Source of the DNA: an archaeon | GTDB taxonomy: Archaea > Iainarchaeota > Iainarchaeia > Iainarchaeales > CSSED10-239 | Assembly: GCA_029557995.1 (NCBI GenBank) | Contig: JAKQHQ010000018.1 | Coordinates: forward strand, 1-5,553 | Direction: 5' to 3' | Length of the DNA: 5,553 nt | Translations under genes and position numbers: made by a program | The notes under the pieces: model-generated | The model's input: the letters and a program-made list of their open reading frames with translations, nothing else | What the model was told of the DNA's origin: nothing | Databases searched by the model: none | In this document: positions 1-4,567 of the stretch, piece after piece | Numbering within the stretch: position 1 is the first letter of the stretch | How the letters are laid out: every line of letters begins with the position of its first letter

Positions 1-19
1 AATTAGCCAATCATAAGCA

Positions 20-49
20 CAGTAATTACACAAAAATACCAGTAATTAC
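20..49. repeat. Two copies of CAGTAATTAC, 20 bp apart, each with an 8-bp palindrome
   Basis: CAGTAATTAC occurs at 20-29 and again at 40-49. Each copy contains the perfect palindrome GTAATTAC (22-29 and 42-49). The centre-to-centre distance is 20 bp, about two helical turns, so both sites would face the same side of the DNA. This is the usual geometry of a tandem operator bound by a dimeric regulator. It could control a gene lying left of the window. The distance is not a multiple of three, so a coding repeat is unlikely. Chance occurrence in AT-rich DNA cannot be excluded. Confidence 0.35.
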
Positions 50-151
50 CATTGATTATCTGCTTTTCTAAGCTCATATTTCAAATTAAGACAAGAAATC
101 AAGAGATTTTGTAAAAAGAGATGCAATTAATTCTTTTTAAAGAAATCAAAG

Positions 152-160
152 TTTATTTTA
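152..160 (+). promoter_or_regulatory. Possible archaeal TATA box for a small RNA
   Basis: TTTATTTTA, preceded by CAAAG, resembles a BRE plus TATA element. Its centre is about 26-27 bp upstream of G183, the first base of the GGGAGG stem, which is the normal archaeal spacing to a transcription start. The surrounding DNA is so AT-rich that such a match is weak evidence by itself. Confidence 0.2.
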
Positions 161-165
161 AGCAT

Positions 166-250
166 TTCTTTTCTGAAAAGAAGGGAGGAAAATAGTTGTT
201 AAATCCGTCCAAGAATTAGTGTGTTTTCTTAATCCCTCCCACACTTTTTT
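166..250 (+). ncRNA. Candidate structured RNA or terminator: two adjacent inverted repeats and a T6 tract
   Basis: A perfect 7-bp inverted repeat (TTCTTTT at 166-172, loop CTG, AAAAGAA at 176-182) is immediately followed by GGGAGG at 183-188, which pairs with CCTCCC at 235-240. Within the second element, AAGAA (211-215) can pair with TTCTT (226-230), or AAAATA (189-194) with TGTTTT (222-227). ACA follows the outer stem directly at 241-243, then T6 at 245-250. A stem closed just before ACA in a roughly 60-nt hairpin recalls an archaeal H/ACA guide RNA. However, I find no K-turn and no well-formed guide pocket, so that identity is speculative. The alternative is a terminator or 3' UTR of a gene to the left. 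The G/C-rich stem stands out from the surrounding AT-rich DNA. Confidence 0.3.
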
Positions 251-329
251 AAAGTTCAATAAGCACATTACTTAAAAAATATTAAAGTAACAATCAGATA
301 ACAAAAGCAAGAAATAGCAAACAAATTAC

Positions 330-336
330 AAAAAAA
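330..336 (-). terminator. T7 terminator of the initiator tRNA
   Basis: On the minus strand a run of seven T lies eight bases past the discriminator base of tRNA-Met. Archaeal RNA polymerase stops at such T tracts without needing a hairpin. Confidence 0.6.
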
Positions 337-344
337 CCAGCAAA

Positions 345-419
345 TAGCGGAGGATGGATTTGAACCATCGACCTTCGGGTTATGAGCCCGACGGGCACTC
401 CAGACTGCCCCACCCCGCT
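345..419 (-). tRNA. Initiator tRNA-Met (CAU)
   Basis: This 75-nt gene folds into a full cloverleaf. The acceptor stem is AGCGGGG with CTCCGCT, the discriminator is A73, the D stem is GGGC with GCCC, and the T stem is GATGG with CCATC around the loop TTCAAAT. The anticodon loop is CTCATAA, with anticodon CAU at 384-382. It is the initiator and not an elongator because the anticodon stem has three consecutive G:C pairs (29-31 with 39-41) and the first pair is A1:U72, as in archaeal initiators. It loads methionine at start codons through aIF2. CCA is not encoded (the next bases are TTT), so it must be added enzymatically. It is followed by a T7 terminator. The gene appears to be a single, independent transcription unit. 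Confidence 0.96.
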
Positions 420-440
420 TCATTATTTTTGTATTTTTTT

Positions 441-448
441 TTATTTAA
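441..448 (-). promoter_or_regulatory. Possible TATA box of the initiator tRNA
   Basis: On the minus strand this reads TTAAATAA, centred about 25 bp upstream of the tRNA 5' end at 419, which is the expected spacing for a transcript starting at or near the mature end. The flanks are mostly A and T, so the exact element is uncertain. Confidence 0.35.
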
Positions 449-463
449 GATAAATTTTGAATT

Positions 464-470
464 AAAAAAA
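464..470 (-). terminator. T7 tract, possible tfe terminator
   Basis: This is a run of seven T on the minus strand, about 120 bases past the tfe stop codon and just upstream of the presumed initiator tRNA promoter. It could end the tfe transcript and insulate the tRNA. Smaller T-rich stretches lie closer to the stop, so this is only the strongest single candidate. Confidence 0.3.
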
Positions 471-495
471 TATCAAGAAAACAGCAAAAGCTTAA

Positions 496-515
496 TATAT
501 AATATATATTATATA
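496..515. repeat. Perfect 20-bp palindrome made only of A and T
   Basis: The twenty bases from 496 to 515 are identical to their own reverse complement (half-site TATATAATAT). The symmetry breaks at the flanks, A495 against C516. The palindrome lies between the end of tfe and the initiator tRNA, both on the minus strand. It could be a protein-binding site, a cruciform-prone or easily melted site, or a simple low-complexity accident. TATA-like elements occur in it in both orientations. Confidence 0.5.
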
Positions 516-589
516 CTCCAAAACTTATATAAATAAAATGTATTTACAAGCTTCAATTAAAATTAGGCACTTTGATTAAGTAAAGTAAA

Positions 590-1168
590 TTAATCACAGA
601 TATACCCAGTTGTCTTATCTTCTATTTTTTCCAAGATCCCTTGAAGTTTAGTTATTGTTTTCATTATTGCTGTTTTTTTCCTTTTTAGGGATTCAGCAAA
701 CTTTTTTGAATCCTTTATCTCCAATGGCTTATTACAATTTGGGCACCTAAAATTATAGGCAGCTGCAACCTCAAAAGGCACATCAACACATTTCTTTGGG
801 CAATAGAAATAATCCCTTCCCTGCTGATACGAAATCTCCTCCTCTATCCTTTTGAGATTTTCTGTCTCATTTTCTATAATTATCTCAATTATTTTTTTGA
901 ATTTTATTTCCCAATAAAACTCAAACATATTACTTTCGTTTCTAACTTTCTTATAGCACGCAATCCCCCTGTAATGCAAACTATTGAGTGTGGATCTAAT
1001 CATTGTTATCTTTACCTTTAGCTTAGCAGCAATCTCTTCAGGGGAATACACCTTATCAGTATCGTAAAGCTTTATTATCTCTAAAGCCAACGGTCCAGCA
1101 ATCTGCACAAGATGCTGTTTTGTTGTCTTGTCAAGCAGCATCTCCTTTTTAAGTTTATTTAGACCCAA
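590..1168 (-). CDS. tfe: Archaeal transcription factor E (TFE, TFIIE-alpha homologue)
   Basis: TFE binds the RNA polymerase clamp and stalk and helps open promoter DNA with TBP and TFB. The 192-residue product has the family order. A winged helix lies at about 20-92 (PLALEIIKLYD, SPEEIAAKLKV, then the wing ending FEFYWEIKF). A charged helical linker follows at 93-118, then a zinc ribbon at 121-150 (C123, C127, C142, C145), then a C-terminal helical stretch at 154-185. The length is normal for the family. Oddity: the first cysteine pair is C-x3-C, although the distance from C123 to the following F132 fits the usual C-x2-C type, so the second cysteine is displaced by one residue. The start is uncertain. 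TTG at 1168 follows GGGGGG by nine bases. An ATG at 1141 gives 183 residues and still keeps the whole winged helix, but its GGAG abuts the start codon and cannot work as a ribosome site. The gene lies 52 bases downstream of trm56 on the same strand. Confidence 0.9.
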   Translation of the reverse strand: MGLNKLKKEMLLDKTTKQHLVQIAGPLALEIIKLYDTDKVYSPEEIAAKLKVKITMIRSTLNSLHYRGIACYKKVRNESNMFEFYWEIKFKKIIEIIIENETENLKRIEEEISYQQGRDYFYCPKKCVDVPFEVAAAYNFRCPNCNKPLEIKDSKKFAESLKRKKTAIMKTITKLQGILEKIEDKTTGYICD

Positions 1169-1195
1169 GTTAAGTTTCCCCCCAAAATAAAAGTA

Positions 1196-1211
1196 GTATA
1201 TAACTTAAATA
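1196..1211 (-). promoter_or_regulatory. Possible promoter of tfe in the trm56-tfe gap
   Basis: On the minus strand the gap contains TATTTAAG (1211-1204) followed by TTATATAC (1203-1196). The second element would start transcription near 1173, five bases before the TTG start and upstream of the ATG at 1141. The first would start it near 1181. Either would allow tfe to be transcribed apart from trm56. Co-transcription of both genes is equally possible. Confidence 0.3.
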
Positions 1212-1220
1212 CCAAACTAA

Positions 1221-1763
1221 TTATAAATTAATTACTTTCTTTTTGTTATTGCTTGGTATAATCTTTATCTTTGTATTTTCAAACTCTAATTTCAAGCAGT
1301 CATTATTAAGCATGTACAAGAATATTGCAAGCGCTGAAACCTCGCTGTGTGGCTGGTTTCCTATCGCAACATTATAGTCAGCAACTTCATAATATTCCCT
1401 TGGCACCTTTGAGCCACCTACAATTAAAAGCAGGTTTTTCACACTTATGCCCTTTATGTCTTTTATCTTATCAGTAATATTCTCTCCATACATAGTCAAA
1501 TGTATTACTACCCCTCCAGACTCCTTAAATCTTTTTGCAAACACAAGTGGCTTATCAACATACTCCATCTTGAAATCCCCACCCCATCTCTCTCTCACCT
1601 TTTCAACAACATTAACAACTTCATTATCCTGCACTCCAGAATAACAAAACCTTTCTGCGCCAAACGCCCTAGAAACCAAGGCGCAGTGTGTTGTTATCCT
1701 CTTGTCCCTAAATGGTCTGTGCCCAAGCCTTAGTATAGTAACTTTATAAATATTTTGAGTCAT
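1221..1763 (-). CDS. trm56: tRNA (cytidine(56)-2'-O)-methyltransferase (aTrm56, SPOUT family)
   Basis: This archaeal enzyme transfers a methyl group from S-adenosylmethionine to the ribose of C56 in the tRNA T-loop, the base that pairs with G19 at the tRNA elbow. The 180-residue product carries the family signatures in order. LRLGHRPFRDKRITTH is at 11-26 and SRAFGAERF at 31-39. HLTMYGE is at 88-94. The knotted SPOUT cofactor site comprises LLLIVGGSKVP (111-121) and ADYNVAIGNQPHSEVSALAIFL (128-149). It is complete and of normal length. The ATG at 1763 is chosen because the conserved N-terminal strand begins directly after it. A TATA-like element (TTTATTTAAAA, 1797-1787) would start transcription about three bases upstream, giving an almost leaderless message, so no ribosome site is expected. 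All four tRNAs in the window have TTC at positions 54-56 and are possible substrates. tfe follows on the same strand. Confidence 0.95.
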   Translation of the reverse strand: MTQNIYKVTILRLGHRPFRDKRITTHCALVSRAFGAERFCYSGVQDNEVVNVVEKVRERWGGDFKMEYVDKPLVFAKRFKESGGVVIHLTMYGENITDKIKDIKGISVKNLLLIVGGSKVPREYYEVADYNVAIGNQPHSEVSALAIFLYMLNNDCLKLEFENTKIKIIPSNNKKKVINL

Positions 1764-1786
1764 AAATATTATATTGTGCTATTTGA

Positions 1787-1811
1787 TTTTAAATAAACTA
1801 CTGTTTATCTA
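1787..1811. promoter_or_regulatory. Divergent promoter region between trm56 and the tRNA cluster
   Basis: The 65-bp gap holds the inverted repeat ATAAAC (1793-1798), TACT, GTTTAT (1803-1808). As a result both strands read GTTTAT, then C or T, then TAAAA, pointing away from each other. On the minus strand the box is centred about 29 bp from the trm56 ATG, which fits a near-leaderless transcript. On the plus strand the equivalent box is centred only about 20-22 bp before tRNA-Lys. That is short, so TTTTAAATAAA (1787-1797), centred 36 bp upstream and giving a leader of about 10 nt, may serve the tRNA cluster instead. A single AT element could therefore drive both directions. Confidence 0.4.
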
Positions 1812-1828
1812 AAAAAACCATTTACATT

Positions 1829-1902
1829 GGATCTGTAGCTCAGCTTGGTAGAGCACGGGACTTTTAATCCCGGTGTCGAGGGTTCGAATCCCTCCAGGTT
1901 CA
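1829..1902 (+). tRNA. tRNA-Lys (UUU)
   Basis: This is a 74-nt cloverleaf. The acceptor stem is GGATCTG with CAGGTTC (including G:U pairs), the discriminator is A73, the D stem is GCTC with GAGC, the anticodon stem is CGGGA with TCCCG, and the T stem is GAGGG with CCCTC around TTCGAAT. The anticodon loop CTTTTAA places UUU at 1863-1865. It decodes AAA and probably AAG by wobble. No CCA is encoded. It is the first gene of a three-tRNA cluster, separated from the next by five bases. Confidence 0.96.
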
Positions 1903-1907
1903 ATAGA

Positions 1908-1981
1908 GGGCTCGTAGCTCAGCTTGGTAGAGCACAAGACTCTTAATCTTGGTGTCGAGGGTTCAAATCCCTCCGGGCTCA
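1908..1981 (+). tRNA. tRNA-Lys (CUU)
   Basis: This is a 74-nt cloverleaf. The acceptor stem is GGGCTCG with CGGGCTC, the discriminator is A73, the D stem is GCTC with GAGC, the anticodon stem is CAAGA with TCTTG, and the T stem is GAGGG with CCCTC around TTCAAAT. The anticodon loop CTCTTAA places CUU at 1942-1944, so it reads AAG. It differs from the preceding tRNA-Lys at 12 of 74 positions. All of its stem differences preserve pairing, which points to an old tandem duplication or a shared ancestor. No CCA is encoded. A seven-base spacer precedes tRNA-Phe. Confidence 0.96.
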
Positions 1982-1988
1982 AAACATT

Positions 1989-2062
1989 GAGATCGTAGCT
2001 CAGTCTGGGAGAGCAATAGGCTGAAGACCTATGTGTCGTGGGTTCAAATCCCACCGATCTCA
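1989..2062 (+). tRNA. tRNA-Phe (GAA)
   Basis: This is a 74-nt cloverleaf with fully Watson-Crick acceptor pairing (GAGATCG with CGATCTC) and discriminator A73. The D stem is GCTC with GAGC, the anticodon stem is ATAGG with CCTAT, and the T stem is GTGGG with CCCAC around TTCAAAT. The loop CTGAAGA places GAA at 2023-2025. It decodes UUU and UUC. No CCA is encoded. The T tract begins at the very next base, so the 3' trailer is short or merges into the terminator. mutS starts 33 bases further on. Confidence 0.96.
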
Positions 2063-2079
2063 TTTTTTCTTTTTTTTTC
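2063..2079 (+). terminator. T-rich terminator after the tRNA cluster
   Basis: T6, C, T9, C follow the tRNA-Phe discriminator directly. This is a strong archaeal termination signal for the tRNA transcript. It also fills the -17 to -33 region upstream of the mutS ATG, where a TATA box would be expected, and no other TATA-like element is seen in this gap. mutS may depend on partial read-through here or on a promoter inside the tRNA cluster. Confidence 0.6.
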
Positions 2080-2095
2080 AAAAAGAGAGAACCAA

Positions 2096-4567
2096 ATGGA
2101 AAGGCAAAACTTAACCCCAATGATGAGGCAATACCTGGAGACAAAAAAAACATATCCAGATGGCATCTTGTTATTTAGGGCTGGAGATTTCTATGAGATG
2201 TTTTACGACGATGCAAAGCTTGCCTCCCAGATACTTAACATAACCTTGACAAAGAGAGGTAAGGGGGAGACAGAGGCGCCTCTTGCAGGCATACCTTACC
2301 ATGCAATTGAGCCATACATAACCAAACTAGTAAGACATTGCAAGAAAGTAGTAATATGCGAGCAAGCAGAAGACCCAAGATTTGCAAAAGGGTTAGTTAA
2401 GCGTGCAGTAACTAGAGTAATAACCCCAAGCACATTATTTTCAGAGAGTTATGAAAATAATTACCTTTGTTCACTAGCTAGGATAAAAGGAGAGTTTGGT
2501 TTTTCCTTGGTTGACATAACAACAGGGCAGTTCTTTGCTAGCAGTTTTGATAATTTTGATGAGGCATTAAACGAGATTGCAATCATAAAGCCAAAAGAGG
2601 TTTTGCTTTCTAAAAATTTACTAAATGATTTTGTATTGATTGATGCCTTGAAAAAAGCATTGCCAAATGTTCTTTTCAATTACTCAGATAACCTTGATAT
2701 TGGGCTCTCTTCATCAAAGCTAAAAGAGCATTTTAAGGTTAGCTCTTTAGAGTCATTTGGGCTCTGTGACAAGCCAGAGGCAATAATTTCAGCATACAAT
2801 GCCTTGAAATACCTTCAAGAAACGCAGTTTACAGAGTTGTCTTATATATCTTCAATAAAGGAATACAAGATAAGCAAATACCTAAAGATAGATAGCAAGA
2901 CAGCAAGCAACCTTGAGCTTGTCTCAAACATAAGGGATAGACAGGGTAAAGATAGCCTTTTTGGCTTGATTAACAAAACAAGAACTGCAATGGGGCATAG
3001 GAAGCTCTATTTTGATTTGCTACATCCCTTAACAGACAAGGAAGAGCTTAAGAGAATAAACCTTGCAGTCAAGGCGATTAGGGAAAACCAGTTTGCTATG
3101 GAGGAGTTAAAGGAGCAATTATCCTATGTTGGTGACCTAGAAAGAATAATAAGCAAGATTGGCTTTGGGAGCGCAAGCCCAAGGGATCTTATTGCACTCA
3201 AGCAAGGTCTGTTTATTATACCAAACATTAAGCTATGCTTGCAGGAGCTTAATGACTCGGGAAAGCTATCAGCTATAAGGGACGCGCTTCTGCCATTACC
3301 AGAAGTTGTTGACTTGATTCAATCTGCAATAGCTGATGAGCCACCATTAAGCACAAGGGAGGCAGGGTTTATCAAGCCAAGCTATTCAAAAGAGCTTTAT
3401 GAGCTAGTTAATATTGGTAAGACAGTAAACTCTTGGCTTTCTGAATACGAGGCAGAGCTAAGGCAGAAGACAAGCATAAAGTCTCTAAAGCTAAAATATA
3501 ACAAGGTGTTTGGGTATTACATAGAGATACCAAAATCCCAAGTCACATCTATTCCTAGCTACTTTGAAAGAAAGCAGACGCTAGTGAACTGCGAGAGATA
3601 TACCACGCAAGAGCTAAATGAGAAGGAGTCAATGGTGTTACATGCTAAGGGAAGAAGGGAAGAACTTGAATACTCTCTCTTTCTTGAGTTGTGTAAGGAA
3701 ATACAAAAACACCAAGAGGATATTAAGAGGGTCTCAGCCCTTATTGCCTGCCTTGACGAGTATCTCTCATTTGCTATAGCTAGCAACCAATATGACTACG
3801 TTATGCCTGAGCATAACTATTCAGACGAGATTGCGATAAAGGGGCTAAGGCATCCATTGATTGAACAGCAGGTTCCATTTATACCTAATGATTGCCTACT
3901 AAACTCAAGTTGTAGGACTATGATAATAACTGGTCCTAATATGGCTGGGAAAAGTAGTTATCTACGAAGTGTATGTCTTGCACTAATTCTTGGACACATT
4001 GGTTCCTTTGTCCCTGCCTCTTCAGCCAAGCTTGGGAAAGTTGATGCAATCTTTTCAAGGATTGGAGCATCTGACGACATCTCCCATGGGCAAAGCACCT
4101 TCCTTGTTGAGATGTCAGAAGTTGCATTTATAATCAACAACGCAACAAAGGACAGCCTTGTGATTCTAGATGAGGTAGGCAGGGGGACAAGCACATTTGA
4201 TGGTATAAGCATTGCTTGGTCAATAGTTGATTACTTAAATAACAACATAAGATGCAAGACACTTATGGCAACCCATTACCACATCCTAAACAAGATGGAG
4301 GATACCTACGAGGGCATAGTCAACTACCATGTCACAGCCAAGGAGGAAGGGGATTCACTTCATTTCTATCACAAGCTACAAAGAGGTGGAATAAACAAAA
4401 GCTATGGGATACAGGTTGCAAGCCTAGCAGGATTAAACAAGCAGATAATAGACAAGGCACTTATAATCCAAAGGGATTTAGAAAACGATTCTTTTCTTAA
4501 AACCCCTGGGCAAATCCTGAAGTCAAGCCTTGGTCCAGAGCAGAAGACAATTGATGATAACCAATGA
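2096..4567 (+). CDS. mutS: DNA mismatch repair protein MutS (MutS1 type)
   Basis: MutS scans DNA, binds mispairs and small loops, and on ATP binding becomes a sliding clamp that recruits MutL. The 823-residue product is a full MutS1. The mismatch-reading domain is at about 1-115, with the FxE motif GDFYE (F32, E34) that stacks on the mispair. The connector is at about 120-250. Lever and clamp regions span about 255-560, including REAGFIKPSYSKELYEL at 421-437. The ABC ATPase follows, with Walker A GPNMAGKSS (613-621), a signature region with HGQSTFLVEM (664-673), Walker B LVILDE (688-693) and the switch histidine in ATHYH (H727). MutS2 is excluded by the N-terminal FxE domain and the lack of a Smr domain. 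The tail after residue 800 is short and lacks a clear bacterial tetramerisation or clamp-binding motif. The ATG at 2096 is chosen because the conserved TPMMRQYL follows at once. The same frame extends upstream into tRNA-Phe, which is not credible. The ribosome site is weak (GAGAGA, 2085-2090). The stop overlaps the mutL start by ATGA. Confidence 0.97.
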   Translation: MERQNLTPMMRQYLETKKTYPDGILLFRAGDFYEMFYDDAKLASQILNITLTKRGKGETEAPLAGIPYHAIEPYITKLVRHCKKVVICEQAEDPRFAKGLVKRAVTRVITPSTLFSESYENNYLCSLARIKGEFGFSLVDITTGQFFASSFDNFDEALNEIAIIKPKEVLLSKNLLNDFVLIDALKKALPNVLFNYSDNLDIGLSSSKLKEHFKVSSLESFGLCDKPEAIISAYNALKYLQETQFTELSYISSIKEYKISKYLKIDSKTASNLELVSNIRDRQGKDSLFGLINKTRTAMGHRKLYFDLLHPLTDKEELKRINLAVKAIRENQFAMEELKEQLSYVGDLERIISKIGFGSASPRDLIALKQGLFIIPNIKLCLQELNDSGKLSAIRDALLPLPEVVDLIQSAIADEPPLSTREAGFIKPSYSKELYELVNIGKTVNSWLSEYEAELRQKTSIKSLKLKYNKVFGYYIEIPKSQVTSIPSYFERKQTLVNCERYTTQELNEKESMVLHAKGRREELEYSLFLELCKEIQKHQEDIKRVSALIACLDEYLSFAIASNQYDYVMPEHNYSDEIAIKGLRHPLIEQQVPFIPNDCLLNSSCRTMIITGPNMAGKSSYLRSVCLALILGHIGSFVPASSAKLGKVDAIFSRIGASDDISHGQSTFLVEMSEVAFIINNATKDSLVILDEVGRGTSTFDGISIAWSIVDYLNNNIRCKTLMATHYHILNKMEDTYEGIVNYHVTAKEEGDSLHFYHKLQRGGINKSYGIQVASLAGLNKQIIDKALIIQRDLENDSFLKTPGQILKSSLGPEQKTIDDNQ

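Larger units (their letters stand above)
1..344. other. Intergenic region with no convincing gene
   Basis: This very AT-rich stretch has no open frame with recognisable protein features. The frame at 3-71 on the plus strand is open from the window edge to a TAA and could be the last 22 residues of a gene lying to the left, but its sequence (ending ITIDYLLF) matches no family I know. On the minus strand, a frame reading leftwards out of the window is open from about position 45 and encodes a hydrophobic stretch. Neither can be decided from here. What the region does hold is listed separately: two GTAATTAC palindromes, two adjacent inverted repeats with a T6 tract, and the T7 terminator of the initiator tRNA. 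Confidence 0.6.

Noticed and set aside
93..149. Direct repeat AAGAAATCAA at 93-102 and 140-149
   Set aside because: It is ten bases of mostly A in an AT-rich region with irregular context and no symmetry. It is best explained by chance.
1..344. C/D-box guide RNA or CRISPR array in the left intergenic region
   Set aside because: I found no RTGATGA/CTGA box pair and no regularly repeated units with unique spacers. Only two short copies of one 10-mer are present.
354..536. Plus-strand open frame over the initiator tRNA
   Set aside because: Its first third is the complement of tRNA-Met and the rest is low-complexity AT sequence with no protein signature.
1447..1733. Plus-strand open frames inside trm56
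   Set aside because: They overlap a complete SPOUT methylase gene on the other strand and show no features of their own.
2033..2095. Upstream extension of mutS by 21 codons
   Set aside because: The extra start lies in the tRNA-Phe variable and T-arm region, and the peptide MSWVQIPP is a typical tRNA artefact. Conserved MutS sequence begins just after the ATG at 2096.
1809..2153. Antisense open frame of 114 codons across the tRNA cluster
   Set aside because: It is the reverse strand of three tRNA genes. Peptides such as GFEPTT and GFEPSTPR are the well-known false translation of T arms.
4469..4498. QRDLENDSFL near the MutS C-terminus as a PCNA-binding box
   Set aside because: The aromatic residue is two positions too far from the glutamine and the paired aromatic is missing, so it does not fit the PIP consensus.
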